From the NCBI GenBank assembly GCA_002320815.1, contig DCLA01000019.1, forward strand, positions 62,001 through 126,000: a stretch of DNA of 64,000 bases, read 5' to 3'. A program made the translations under genes and the position numbers. Every line of letters starts with the position of its first letter. Within the stretch, counting starts at the first letter, position 1. Under the pieces are notes generated by a model. It did not search any database and was not told where the DNA came from. It was given only the letters and a program-made list of their open reading frames with translations. Below, piece by piece: positions 25,235-34,273 of the stretch. Origin of the DNA: Myxococcales bacterium UBA1660. GTDB taxonomy: Bacteria; Myxococcota_A; Polyangia; Polyangiales; Houyiibacteriaceae.

Positions 25235-25251
25235 CATAAGATGCTCTTATG
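25235..25251. promoter_or_regulatory. LysR-type operator overlapping the regulator's start codon
   Basis: CATAAGATGCTCTTATG has perfect 7-base arms around TGC and contains the LysR box T-N11-A. It lies in the 69-base divergent gap and its right arm includes the ATG of the LysR gene (25249-25251). Binding there would block the regulator's own expression and could act on the exporter gene. Confidence 0.6.
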
Positions 25252-26127
25252 ACCCCCAGCCTCGACTCCCGACAGCTCGCCGTGTTCTGTGCGGTCGCCG
25301 AAGCCGGCTCGATCACCGGAGCGTCCCGGCAGCTCCATGTGTCCCAGCCCGCGGTCTCGGCGACGATCCAGAAGCTCGAGGGCGCCCTGGGGGTGACCCT
25401 CCTGGAGCGCGGCGCGCGCGGGGTCGCCCTGACCGACGCCGGCCGCAAGCTGGTGGGCCACGCCCGGCGGGTCCAGGCCCTGCTCGGCGAGGCCGTCGCC
25501 GACGTCGCGGGAGAGACCGAGACTCTGGCGCCGCTGGTCATCGGCGCGTCCACCACCATCGCCGCCGGGCTGCTGCCCTCGCTCATCGCTGGCTTCCGCG
25601 AAGCCGAGGGCGCCGTCGGGGTCCGGCTGGTCGTCGGGAACACCGACGACATCCTGGACCAGGTGCGCAGTCGCGCCCTCCCCCTGGGCTTGGTGGAGGG
25701 CCCCTCCCGCGCGCCGCGGATCCACCTCGAGCGCTTCGTGGACGACACGCTGCTGCCGGTGATCGCCGCCAGCCGCGAGCGCCGCATCGCCCTGGCCGCG
25801 ACGCCGGTGCTCTGGCGCGAGGTGGGGTCCGGGACCCGGGCGGTCATGGAGAAGGCGCTACGGCGCTTCGGTCGCAAGCCGATGGATCACGACCTCGAGC
25901 TGGGGAGCACGGCGGCCATCCGGCGCGCCGTCGCCCTGGGTCTGGGCCTGGGGTTCCTCAGCCGCTGGTCCATCGGGGACGCCCTCGATGCCGGGCGGGT
26001 CCGGGTGGCCCCGCTGGACCTGGCCATCGAGCGCCGCTTCTCCTGGGCGACCGCCGGGGGCGAGCTCGCGGGGACGCCGGGGCGCTTCCGGGCCTTTGCC
26101 GAGCGCGCCCGCCCCACCCTGGCGTGA
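25249..26127 (+). CDS. LysR family transcriptional regulator
   Basis: A 292-residue regulator. The N-terminal winged helix-turn-helix is typical (LAVFCAVAEAGSITGASRQLHVSQPAVSATIQKLE, then GVTLLERGARGVALTDAG). The effector domain follows (LVIGASTTIAAGLLPSLIAGFREAEGAV and GLGLGFLSRW), of the CysB/CbbR/YeiE type with a type 2 periplasmic-binding fold. Its place beside a YeiH-type exporter gene suggests it controls that gene; the ligand may be a sulfur oxyanion, by analogy with YeiE only. The ATG lies inside a palindromic LysR box, which suggests autoregulation. Confidence 0.92.
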   Translation: MTPSLDSRQLAVFCAVAEAGSITGASRQLHVSQPAVSATIQKLEGALGVTLLERGARGVALTDAGRKLVGHARRVQALLGEAVADVAGETETLAPLVIGASTTIAAGLLPSLIAGFREAEGAVGVRLVVGNTDDILDQVRSRALPLGLVEGPSRAPRIHLERFVDDTLLPVIAASRERRIALAATPVLWREVGSGTRAVMEKALRRFGRKPMDHDLELGSTAAIRRAVALGLGLGFLSRWSIGDALDAGRVRVAPLDLAIERRFSWATAGGELAGTPGRFRAFAERARPTLA

Positions 26128-26155
26128 TCGTGGGCCGCGCCGAGGGCCCGGCGGG

Positions 26156-27289
26156 CTACTCCGCGGTGATGAACCCGGCGACCGAGGCGAAGAGGGCCTC
26201 GAAGCGGCGAACGTCGAAGCCGGAGCCGGTCCGCATCCAGTCCACGTGGCGCGGGTGGTCGAGGGGACCGTGGAAGTGCCCCATCACGTCCATGTGGTCG
26301 GCCACGGTGGCGTGGATGACCTCGCCCCAGAGCTGCGAGAGCGCGGGGACCATGGCGTCGTTGTCGTTGCGGCTGGGGACCCGGCCGAGGTGGGCCCGAA
26401 GCGCCTGGGCCTGCTCCGCCGTCGGCGTGAACTCCACCGCGCTGGGCACCGCCGACGTGATCAAGTGGAGACCCCGGTAGAAGGCGTACATCGCCTGCCA
26501 GGTGGGGTTGGCGCCGAGCCGGCGTTGGACCTTCATCGAGGGCTTGGGCGCCAGCCCGACGACGCACCCGTAGCGGACCCCCGGGACCGGCCGGGCCAGG
26601 GCGTCGACCAGCTCCATCGACTCCGGCGTGAGCTGGAGCAGCAGCGTCTGGTCCTTCTGGGCCTCGTTGAAGAAGTCCTCGAGCTGCTGGCGACGCTCGG
26701 CGTCGAAGTCCCGCAGCACGAGCTGGTAGACCTGGTCGAGCACCCCACCCGAGGCCCAGCGGAACGCGCCGGTCCCCGCCACCGCGCCCCCGAGGAGGAG
26801 CAGCGCCGGCAGCGGGATCGAACCCAACCGGATGATGTGGATGGTGCTCAGCGAGAGCAGGCGGAGCAGCCGCTGCCCCAGGATGCTGGAGAAGAAGCCG
26901 GCGATGGGCGAACCCCGGTGGGGGCTGGCGATGGAGATCGCCGTGCGGATGTCACCCAGGATCGCGTCGCGCCCGGGCACGTCGAGGCCCTCGGAAACCA
27001 CCAGGCGGACGTCCACCCCACCCGTCGAGTGACCGATGAGGTGGATGGCGTCCCCGGGGTCCACGTGCTCCCGGATGCGGCTCACCAGGTGAGCGGCGCG
27101 CTTGCGCACCGAGCCGGTGGGCAAGGTGTCCAGGGGGTGGACCTCGGCGCTCGAGCCGCGCTTGCGCAGCTCGAGCTCCAGGGTCTCCTTGGCGTGGCTG
27201 AAGTAGGCGAAGTCGCCGAGGTTCGTGAAGCCGAAGAACCCCGGCACCAGGAAGACGTGCGTCTTCGGGGAAGTGGACGGTGCGCTCAC
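26156..27289 (-). CDS. Lipase-like alpha/beta hydrolase
   Basis: A 377-residue alpha/beta hydrolase. Near the N-terminus is VFLVPGFFGFTNLG, the oxyanion region. The nucleophile elbow GHSTGG places the catalytic Ser at residue 88. The C-terminal half has NDNDAMVPALSQLWG, a possible acid site, and DHMDVMGHFHG, which may supply the His. The overall pattern is that of triacylglycerol lipases/esterases. There is no signal peptide, so it acts in the cytoplasm unless exported by another route. Its GTG start overlaps the stop of the upstream cysteine-rich lipoprotein gene (GTGA), so translation is coupled. Confidence 0.82.
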   Translation of the reverse strand: MSAPSTSPKTHVFLVPGFFGFTNLGDFAYFSHAKETLELELRKRGSSAEVHPLDTLPTGSVRKRAAHLVSRIREHVDPGDAIHLIGHSTGGVDVRLVVSEGLDVPGRDAILGDIRTAISIASPHRGSPIAGFFSSILGQRLLRLLSLSTIHIIRLGSIPLPALLLLGGAVAGTGAFRWASGGVLDQVYQLVLRDFDAERRQQLEDFFNEAQKDQTLLLQLTPESMELVDALARPVPGVRYGCVVGLAPKPSMKVQRRLGANPTWQAMYAFYRGLHLITSAVPSAVEFTPTAEQAQALRAHLGRVPSRNDNDAMVPALSQLWGEVIHATVADHMDVMGHFHGPLDHPRHVDWMRTGSGFDVRRFEALFASVAGFITAE

Positions 27290-28671
27290 TCCGCCAGGAT
27301 ACAGGTCGGGAACTCGCCCGCGGGGTTGCAGACGACCGCCGGGCCGTTGCAGCAGGCCTCGCCGTCGCGATCGCAGATCTCGCCGAGCTTGGGTCCGGCG
27401 CAGGGGTCGCAGAGCTCGGCGTCGCTGGTGCAGACCTGACCGCCGGCGCCGTCGTCCACGCAGCCGCAGCCGCAGCAGTCGGCGTCGGTGGTGCAGGAGC
27501 CCCCGTCACTCACGCACATGGAGCCGCAGCGCAGGGTGCCGGTGCCGTCCAGGGCGCAGACGCCGCTGCAGCAGACGTCGCCGAAGGCGCACTCGAGGCC
27601 GTCGTCGAGGCAGCAGAGGTCGCTGCCGCCGGCGCGCTCGTCGGTGGGCGGCTGGCACTCGATGTCCGGGTAGGCGTCCTTGCAGCACTCCTCGGTGGTC
27701 TCGCACTCGAAGGTGGGCAGGGTGCAGGCGCCGTCGCCGCCGAGACAGCGGCGGAAGCCGGAGCCGGTGGGCTCGCAGCCGGTGTCCCCGCCGCCGTTGG
27801 GGCAGCAGTTGGACGTCGCGCCGGAACCGCCGCAGACCTCGCCCACGGGCTGGCAGGAGCCGTCGTTGGCGCAGCGGGTGATCGGCCGGCCGTCGGCGGT
27901 GGTCCCGCTCTGCTCGCAGGAGCCGGAGCAGCACTCGCCGTCCGAGGAGCAGAGCTCGTTCTGCACCCGGCAGCCGCCGAGGAACTGGCAGCGCGGGCCG
28001 TCCCCGGTGTCCAGGCAGACGGTGGAGCAGCAGCTCCCGTTGAAGCCCTCGGTGCCGCAGGGCTCGCCGGCGCTGAGGCAGGCGCCGATGTTGGCGCAGG
28101 TGCCGGCGCCGTCGCCGTCGGGGTCGTCGCAGAGGCCGTTGCAGCACTCGGCGTCCAGCGTGCAGGCCATGCCGGTGCCGGTGCAGGCGGGCGGCGGCGC
28201 GCAGTTGCAGCTCCCGCCGGCGCAGGCGGTGCCCGCTTCGTTGGAGCAGAAGCCGCTGCAGCACTGGCCGGCCATGGTGCAGGTGTCGCCGGTGGTGCCG
28301 CAGCTCGCCGGCGGCACGCAGACGTCGCCTTCACAGGCGCCGGAGCAGCAGTCGCTGCCGGCCACGCAGACCTCGCCCACGTCGCTGCACATCGGGCGGG
28401 TTCCGCAGACGCCGGCCTCGCAGCTCTCGGAGCAGCAGTCGGCGTCGGCCTCGCAGGTCACGCCGTCGGCGGCGCAGCTCCCCATGGTGCAGACGTTCTC
28501 CTCACAGGGCCCCTCGCAGCAGTCGGCTTCGACCGAGCAGGTACCGCCCATGCCTTGGCAGACCGGACCGGTGTCCTCTTCCGGGGTGTCGGCGTCGACC
28601 GTCGTCGTGTCGTCGCAGTCACAGGCGGCGAAGGCGAAGAACGAGAGAAGGAGGGGAGTGAATCTACGCAT
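27286..28671 (-). CDS. Cysteine-knot repeat lipoprotein
   Basis: A 461-residue lipoprotein. The signal peptide MRRFTPLLLSFFAFAAC ends in a lipobox. The rest is a chain of about ten knottin-like repeats of the form C-x5-8-C-x5-7-CC-x3-5-C-x4-8-C, for example CSVEADCCEGPCEENVC, CEADADCCSESCEAGVC and CVAGSDCCSGACEGDVC. Neighbouring CC pairs and even spacing point to disulfide-rich modules like Dickkopf or conotoxin folds, exposed at the surface. Function unknown; adhesion, protection or predation-related binding are possible. The frame runs upstream of 28671, but the signal peptide fixes the start. It is the first gene of the pair with the lipase-like hydrolase. Confidence 0.85.
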   Translation of the reverse strand: MRRFTPLLLSFFAFAACDCDDTTTVDADTPEEDTGPVCQGMGGTCSVEADCCEGPCEENVCTMGSCAADGVTCEADADCCSESCEAGVCGTRPMCSDVGEVCVAGSDCCSGACEGDVCVPPASCGTTGDTCTMAGQCCSGFCSNEAGTACAGGSCNCAPPPACTGTGMACTLDAECCNGLCDDPDGDGAGTCANIGACLSAGEPCGTEGFNGSCCSTVCLDTGDGPRCQFLGGCRVQNELCSSDGECCSGSCEQSGTTADGRPITRCANDGSCQPVGEVCGGSGATSNCCPNGGGDTGCEPTGSGFRRCLGGDGACTLPTFECETTEECCKDAYPDIECQPPTDERAGGSDLCCLDDGLECAFGDVCCSGVCALDGTGTLRCGSMCVSDGGSCTTDADCCGCGCVDDGAGGQVCTSDAELCDPCAGPKLGEICDRDGEACCNGPAVVCNPAGEFPTCILAE

Positions 28672-28771
28672 CCTGCAATGATGCCAGCAGCACGGAAGAA
28701 TTGTGAACGAGTGTGAAGGGATTTCTCGCGATGGGCTGGAATCCGTTCTCAGTGCAAACCAGGATACGCGC

Positions 28772-30559
28772 GTGAACCCTCTGATCGACGACCGCCTCAT
28801 CGACCTGCTCCTGGACCTGGAGCGCGTGGAGGAGCTCTGCGCCTTCCCCTACTTCGCGGACCACGACCGGGAGACCTTCGGGCTCTACGTGGACGCCTGT
28901 CGCCGCGTGGGGCGGCAGGTGCTCTGGCCGAGCTACGTGGCCACCGACGCCGAGCCCCCGGCACTGGCGGAAGGCCGCGTGCGCCTGCACCCGAAGACCA
29001 AGGACGGCTTCCACCAGGTGCGCGAGCTGGGGGTCATCGCCGCCAACCGCCCCGAGGCCTTCGGCGGCCATCAGCTGCCCATCACGGTGTCCACCCTGGC
29101 CCACGCCTACCTGATGGCCGGCAACCTCTCCACCGCAGGGCTGGCCTGGCTGACCACTGGCGCCGCGCACCTGGTCGAGGAGTTCGCCGACGAGGCGGTC
29201 CGCACGACCTTCCTGGAGCCCATGCTCGAAGGTCGCTGGACCGGCACCATGGCCCTGACCGAGCCCCACGCGGGGTCGTCCCTGGGGGACCTGACCACCA
29301 CCGCCACCGACGCCGGCGACGGCACCTACCGGATCCGCGGGGCGAAGATCTTCATCAGCGGCGGCGACCACGACGCGGCCGAGAACGTGGTGCACTTGGT
29401 CCTGGCCCGCATCGAGGGCGCGCCCGACGGCGTGAAGGGCATCTCGCTCTTCGCCGTGCCCCAGCGGCGACCCACCGAGCTCGGCGCCGGGGCGGCCGAC
29501 CGCGAACTCGAGCCCAATGACGTCCACGTCACCGGGCTCATCCACAAGATCGGCTGGCGCGGCCTGCCCAGCCTGGCCCTCGGCTTCGGCGACGAAGGGG
29601 ACTGCCGCGGGTGGCTCGTCGGGCGGCCGCACCACGGTCTGCGGCAGATGTTCCAGATGATGAACGAGGCCCGCATCGGGGTCGGCGTGTCCGCCGCGGC
29701 CACCGCGTCGGTCGCCTACCACGAAGCCCTGGCGTATGCGCGGGAGCGGACCCAGGGGCGCGCCCTGGGGAGCCGCAGCGAGAGCGAGCCCGTTGCGCTC
29801 GTCGCGCACGCCGACGTCCGGCGGATGCTCCTGCGCATGAAGAGCATCGTGGACGGCTCCTTCGCGCTGGCCGCCACGACCGCGCGCCTGGCCGACGAGG
29901 CCCAGCACGGCCCCGAGGCCGGTCGGCCCCGGGCTGCGGCGCTCCTCGACCTGCTGACGCCGATCACCAAGACCTTCCCCGCGGAGTGGGGCTACGAAGC
30001 CAACGTCCTCGCGGTGCAGATCCACGGCGGCTACGGCTACACCAGCGAGTACGTGCCCGAGGCGCTGATGCGCGATCAGAAGCTGAACTCGATCCACGAG
30101 GGCACCACCCAGATCCAGGCGCTCGATCTGCTGGGCCGGAAAGTGGTCGCCGGCGGCGGTGCCGCCCTCGGCATCCTGAAGGAGTCCATCGACGAGACCC
30201 TCGCCGCCGCGCGCGAGGCGGGCGTGGACGAGGCGCTGCCCGCGGCGCTCGAACGCGCCCTCGGCGAGGTGGCGGCGCTCACCGCCGCGCTGGGCACGGC
30301 CGGAGCCCAAGGGGATCTCGAGGGCATGCTGGGTCACGGCGTGGACTACCTGACCCTCTTCGCCATCGTGATCGTCGCCTGGCAGCACCTACGCCTGGCC
30401 ACCGCGGCCCAGCGCGCGGGGGGCGAGAGCGACTTCCACCGCGGGCTCCTGCAGAGCGCGCGCTACTGGTTCGCCACCGAGTTGCCCCGAGTCCCGATGC
30501 TCGCCCGGCGCTGCCGCGAGGACCGCAGCTTCGTCGACCTCGACCCCGCCTGGCTGTAG
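28772..30559 (+). CDS. Acyl-CoA dehydrogenase (large FadE5-like)
   Basis: A 595-residue flavoenzyme that oxidises acyl-CoA to 2-enoyl-CoA in beta-oxidation. The start NPLIDDRLIDLLLDLERVEEL is typical of this large subgroup. FAD/substrate motifs follow: TGTMALTEPHAGSSLGDL, GTYRIRGAKIFISGGDHD and the C-terminal IHGGYGYTSEYVPEALMRD then SIHEGTTQIQALDLLGRK. About 130 extra C-terminal residues form the subgroup's added helical domain. The GTG at 28772 has AGGA about 9 bases upstream; an earlier in-frame start at 28703 adds a non-conserved 23 residues. Confidence 0.93.
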   Translation: MNPLIDDRLIDLLLDLERVEELCAFPYFADHDRETFGLYVDACRRVGRQVLWPSYVATDAEPPALAEGRVRLHPKTKDGFHQVRELGVIAANRPEAFGGHQLPITVSTLAHAYLMAGNLSTAGLAWLTTGAAHLVEEFADEAVRTTFLEPMLEGRWTGTMALTEPHAGSSLGDLTTTATDAGDGTYRIRGAKIFISGGDHDAAENVVHLVLARIEGAPDGVKGISLFAVPQRRPTELGAGAADRELEPNDVHVTGLIHKIGWRGLPSLALGFGDEGDCRGWLVGRPHHGLRQMFQMMNEARIGVGVSAAATASVAYHEALAYARERTQGRALGSRSESEPVALVAHADVRRMLLRMKSIVDGSFALAATTARLADEAQHGPEAGRPRAAALLDLLTPITKTFPAEWGYEANVLAVQIHGGYGYTSEYVPEALMRDQKLNSIHEGTTQIQALDLLGRKVVAGGGAALGILKESIDETLAAAREAGVDEALPAALERALGEVAALTAALGTAGAQGDLEGMLGHGVDYLTLFAIVIVAWQHLRLATAAQRAGGESDFHRGLLQSARYWFATELPRVPMLARRCREDRSFVDLDPAWL

Positions 30560-30574
30560 CCCGGCGAGCGCGCG

Positions 30575-31543
30575 TCAGCCGGGGACGATGACGACCTTGC
30601 CCAGCACCTTGCGCTCGTCCATCGCGCGGAGCGCGTCGGCGGTCTCGTCGAGGGCGTAGCGCTCGGACACGTGGGGGCGGAGCGCGCCGTCGGCGTGGAG
30701 CCGGAAGAGCGCCGCCATGTTGGCCGCGTGGGCGTCCGGGTGGCGCATGGCCCACGCGCCCCAGGCCACGCCGACGATGCTGCACTCCTTGAGGAGCGCC
30801 AGGTTCCAGCGCACCGCAGGGATGCTCCCCGCCGCGAAGCCGATCACCAGGTGCCGCCCCCCGGGCTGCAGCGAACGCAGCGCGGGCTCGGCGAGGTCGC
30901 CGCCGACCGGGTCATAGACCACGTCGACGCCGCCCACGGCCTTGGCCGCCTTCTTCAGGTCGTCCCGGTCGTAGCGGATGGTGTGCTTGGCGCCGTGGGC
31001 GCGACAGAGGGCGAGCTTCTCGTCGGTGGACGCCGCGGCCACGACCTCCGCGCCCAAGGCCGCGCCGATCTCCACCGCGGCGAGCCCCACGCCCCCAGCG
31101 GCGCCGAGCACCAGGAGCCGCTCCTCGGTCGCCAGCGCGCCCCGATCGACCAGCGCGTGATACGAGGTGCCGTAGGTGAAGGCGAAGGCGGCGGCGGTCT
31201 CCAGGTCCATGGTGTCCGGCACCCGGACGAGCTGCCTGGCGCTCAAGGCCACGTGGGTGGCGAAGCCACCGAAAGGCAGGAGCGCCATGACCCGCTCGCC
31301 GACCTCCCAGCCCTCGAGGCCCTCCCCGAGAGCGATGATCTCACCCGCGATCTCGCCGCCGCAGGCGAAGGGCGGCGGCGGCTTCAGCTGGTACATGTCG
31401 CGGGTCATCAGCAGGTCGGGGAAGTTCACCCCGGCCGCCGCGACCTTCACCACCACCTGGCCCTTCTTGGGCGTCGGGTCGGCCAACTCCTGGACGGAGA
31501 TGCCCTCGGGACCCGTGAACTCGGTCACCATCGCTGCGCGCAT
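30575..31543 (-). CDS. NADPH:quinone oxidoreductase family protein (zinc-less MDR)
   Basis: A 322-residue medium-chain reductase. Family signs are AAGVNFPDLLMTRDMYQLKPPPPFACGGEIAGEI near the start, the nucleotide site LVLGAAGGVGLAAVEIGAALGA, then GGVDVVYDPVGGDLAEPALRSL. Zinc ligands of true alcohol dehydrogenases are missing, so it belongs to the quinone oxidoreductase/enoyl reductase side. It probably reduces a quinone or an activated alkene with NADPH. It follows the GlmS-like gene with a 17-base gap on the same strand and converges on the acyl-CoA dehydrogenase gene. Confidence 0.9.
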   Translation of the reverse strand: MRAAMVTEFTGPEGISVQELADPTPKKGQVVVKVAAAGVNFPDLLMTRDMYQLKPPPPFACGGEIAGEIIALGEGLEGWEVGERVMALLPFGGFATHVALSARQLVRVPDTMDLETAAAFAFTYGTSYHALVDRGALATEERLLVLGAAGGVGLAAVEIGAALGAEVVAAASTDEKLALCRAHGAKHTIRYDRDDLKKAAKAVGGVDVVYDPVGGDLAEPALRSLQPGGRHLVIGFAAGSIPAVRWNLALLKECSIVGVAWGAWAMRHPDAHAANMAALFRLHADGALRPHVSERYALDETADALRAMDERKVLGKVVIVPG

Positions 31544-31560
31544 GGGCGCACGATAGCGGA

Positions 31561-33621
31561 TCAGTCGACGGTGATGCTCTTGGAGACGTTCTTGGGCGCG
31601 TCGGGGTCGACGCCGTGGCCCCGGACCCCGAGGTCCTCGAGGTAGGCGCGCTTCTTCATGCTCATCTTCAGCGCCAGCACCTGGAGCGCCACGGTCGCCG
31701 AGAACACGGCCTGCAGCGTGTCGCCAGTGGAGGGCAGGGCCACCACGATGGCCTGGTACTCGTCGTGGCCCATGGGCTTGCCCTCGGCGGCCTCGCGGAG
31801 CCGCGCGGACTCCTCGGCGATGACCAGGGTCTGGGCCCCGCGGATCTTGTGGGTGTGGAGCTGCGAGATGGTCAGGTCCACGTCGCGCTCGGCGGGCCCG
31901 GTCACGTAGACCAGCGGGTAGTCCGCGTAGAGCGCGCCGAAGTGGTCGCGTAGCGCCGTGCGCGGATCGGTGCCGGCGGTGGCCACGGCGTCCAGCAGCG
32001 CTTGGACCTGCGCGGCGCCGAAGACGGTGTTGGTGCCCAGGATGGTGTTTGGGCCGTGCTTGAACTCCGAGCCCTCGAAGCCCTCGGTGTGGTTGAGCAC
32101 CACCTCGCGGACCTTGAGCGCGCCCTCCTTGGCGATGGAGAGCATCCGGGTGGCCAGGATGTGGATCGAGGGCGCCAGGTGCAGGAGCTCGGCGGCTTCG
32201 GCCAGGGCGCCGTCGGTGGCCGCCAGGGTCCGCTCGACGAGGGCGGCGAGGTCCGCCTTGGCCGGCACGGTCCGCCCCCGGCGCGTGGCCAGGCGATGGG
32301 CGAGCTCGTAGAAGAACCCGAGCTGGGCGATGAAGCTCTTGGTCGCGGGGACGGCGATCTCCGGCCCGCAGCGGAGCGGCAGGACCAGGTCCGCCTTCTC
32401 CTGTCCCAGAGTGGAGCGGACGTTGTTGACCAGCGCGACGATGCCCATGCCGGCGTCGCGGGCCTGGTCGACCACGTCGATGAGGTCCTTGGTCTCGCCG
32501 CTCTGGCTCACCGCGAGGAAGAGGTCCTCGGGCCGGAAGAGCGCCGCGTGGCGCGCGCGCACCTCGCCGGGGAGCGAAGGCGTGAGGGGCAGCCCGGCGA
32601 GCTCGCTGAAGAAGAGCGCCCCGGCTCCGGCGGCGTGGTAGCTGGTGCCGCAGCAGACCACGTGGAGCTGACCGCCCCGGGCGACGGTCTCCTCGATGCG
32701 ATCGCAGAGCGCGTCGACGGTGCGGCCGTAGTCTTCGTCGGCCTCGAAGGAGCGCCGCACCTCGCGCAGGGTGTCGGGCTGCGCGTGGATCTCCTGCTCC
32801 ATGAAGCTGCGGTAGGGGGCCTGGAGCGCGGTGTCCTCGATGCGCAGCTCGCTCTCCACCCGGGCGCGCTCGAGGGGCGCGTCGGGGGCGTCGACGGCGT
32901 AGACCACTTGCTCGGCGGCGCCGAGCTCGACCATCTCCCCGGCCTTCAGCGGTAGGAGGGTCCGGGTCTGGGTGAGCACCGCGCCGAGGTCCGAGCTGGC
33001 CACGGCGAAGGCCCCGCGCTCGTCCGCGCCGACTCCGAGGTAGAGGCTCGAGCCGCGCTTGATGGCGATCATCGCCCGGGTCTCCGGGTCCACGACCACC
33101 GAGGCGAAGGAGCCCTCCAGCTTGGCGCACGCGCGGCTGGCGGCCTGGCGGAACGCCTGGCGGCGGTCGAGGGCGGAGTCCTTCAGGGCCTCGGCGAAGA
33201 AGTGCTCCACGGTGTGGACGACCACCTCGCCGTCGTTGTCCGACTCGAGCGTGTGCCCCTCGGCGCGGAGCCAAGCCTGCATCGCGTCGGTGTTGGTGAC
33301 GTTGCCGTTGTGGGCCCCGTAGAGGTGCTGATGGCAGCGGACCTCGTGGGGCTGCGCGTTGAGGTCGTCGACCGCGCCGAAGGTGGCCCAGCGGACCTGG
33401 CCGCAGAGCACCTGCCCCTGCATCCGGTCGATGCCCAGCCCCGGCACCACCTCCGAGGGCGCGCCCACGGACTTGCGCAGGTCGACCCGGCCGTCGGTGC
33501 CCTGGACCGCGGCGCCGGTGGAGTCGTACCCCCGGTACTGCAGGGCCCGGAGAAGGACTCCGCCCTTCTCACCCAGGTCTTCGCGGTCCTTCGAGCACAC
33601 CAAGCCGATCACGCCACACAT
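31561..33621 (-). CDS. GlmS-like glutamine--fructose-6-phosphate transaminase, divergent
   Basis: A 686-residue protein, against about 610 for E. coli GlmS. The N-terminal glutaminase domain has the catalytic Cys right after Met (CGVIG) and later GAHNGNV and SDNDGEVVVH. The two SIS domains have VVCCGTSYHAAGAG, SQSGETKDLIDV, EFKHGP and the C-terminal KNVSKSITVD, so the sugar-isomerase site looks intact. In the glutamine-binding loop, RWATHG reads RWATFG, and the NAHPH that follows reads NAQPH. It may make glucosamine-6-phosphate for cell wall and LPS, or be a paralogue with another amino donor or sugar. Confidence 0.85.
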   Translation of the reverse strand: MCGVIGLVCSKDREDLGEKGGVLLRALQYRGYDSTGAAVQGTDGRVDLRKSVGAPSEVVPGLGIDRMQGQVLCGQVRWATFGAVDDLNAQPHEVRCHQHLYGAHNGNVTNTDAMQAWLRAEGHTLESDNDGEVVVHTVEHFFAEALKDSALDRRQAFRQAASRACAKLEGSFASVVVDPETRAMIAIKRGSSLYLGVGADERGAFAVASSDLGAVLTQTRTLLPLKAGEMVELGAAEQVVYAVDAPDAPLERARVESELRIEDTALQAPYRSFMEQEIHAQPDTLREVRRSFEADEDYGRTVDALCDRIEETVARGGQLHVVCCGTSYHAAGAGALFFSELAGLPLTPSLPGEVRARHAALFRPEDLFLAVSQSGETKDLIDVVDQARDAGMGIVALVNNVRSTLGQEKADLVLPLRCGPEIAVPATKSFIAQLGFFYELAHRLATRRGRTVPAKADLAALVERTLAATDGALAEAAELLHLAPSIHILATRMLSIAKEGALKVREVVLNHTEGFEGSEFKHGPNTILGTNTVFGAAQVQALLDAVATAGTDPRTALRDHFGALYADYPLVYVTGPAERDVDLTISQLHTHKIRGAQTLVIAEESARLREAAEGKPMGHDEYQAIVVALPSTGDTLQAVFSATVALQVLALKMSMKKRAYLEDLGVRGHGVDPDAPKNVSKSITVD

Positions 33622-33752
33622 GGGCGAGCACCTAACACGCGGACGGTGGTGGCGCCGCCTCGGTCCCGCGCGACGTGCGGCAGCTCGGCGCCACTCGTGA
33701 GCGGCCTCACGAGCAGCGCGCGAGCGGGGCGATCGCTTGGACGGAAAAGCGA

Positions 33753-33782
33753 CGGGCCGACCCCCATCGGGGAGCCGGCCCG
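33753..33782 (-). terminator. Hairpin terminator after the small lipoprotein gene
   Basis: CGGGCCG (33753-33759) pairs with CGGCCCG (33776-33782), with an inner CCCC/GGGG stem. On the minus strand it is followed by TCGCTTTTCC. It lies 20 bases past the stop of the lipoprotein gene and closes the TamB-TamA-lipoprotein unit. Confidence 0.6.
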
Positions 33783-33801
33783 GAACGCGAGCGCGCCAGG
33801 T

Positions 33802-34218
33802 TCAGTTGGAGCCGTTGCCGGTCGAGGTGCGCTTCTTCGCGACCACGATCTCGCTGGGGTGCGAGGCGTTCATGCTGTTCTCGACGGTGATGATGAGCTC
33901 GAAGTTCGAGTGGGGCGAGGTGGCGGTCATCCGACCGACGCGCTCGTCCTCGTCGTAGTCGAGCTGGCCCGCCATCGCCGGGGCGCCGTTGCCGGGCTTG
34001 ATCCACACCACGTAGTGGCGGCCTTGGGCCGAGACGCGGTTGGGGGGCGGAAGGTGCTCGAGCTCCACCGTGATCATCTGGTTCCCGCCCGTGTCCTCGA
34101 CGATCATCATGCCGTCGGTGCCCGCGGAGCGGGACGTACCGGTGAGCACGTACTCGTCGGGGCCACCGCATGCGAAGAGGCCGAGAACGAGAAGAGCGAG
34201 GGTGAGAATGCGTGCCAT
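33802..34218 (-). CDS. Small lipoprotein
   Basis: A 138-residue lipoprotein. The signal peptide MARILTLALLVLGLFAC ends in a lipobox, and the mature part is a compact beta-rich domain (YVLTGTSRSAG, MITVELEHLPPPNRV, HYVVWIKPGNGAPAMAGQLDYD, FELIITVENS). No family was recognised. The ATG at 34218 has a strong AAGGAG ribosome site. It follows the TamA-like gene by 55 bases on the same strand, so it may belong to outer-membrane assembly. Confidence 0.82.
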   Translation of the reverse strand: MARILTLALLVLGLFACGGPDEYVLTGTSRSAGTDGMMIVEDTGGNQMITVELEHLPPPNRVSAQGRHYVVWIKPGNGAPAMAGQLDYDEDERVGRMTATSPHSNFELIITVENSMNASHPSEIVVAKKRTSTGNGSN

Positions 34219-34273
34219 GTAATCTCCTTGGGCGCGGAGCATACCCGCGGGCGGCCCAAAGGGCCACGACTGG

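Noticed and set aside
27286..28671. Repeated cysteine-codon pattern considered as a DNA repeat or CRISPR-like array
   Set aside because: The periodicity is at protein level with variable unit length and drifted DNA; it encodes a lipoprotein with a signal peptide.
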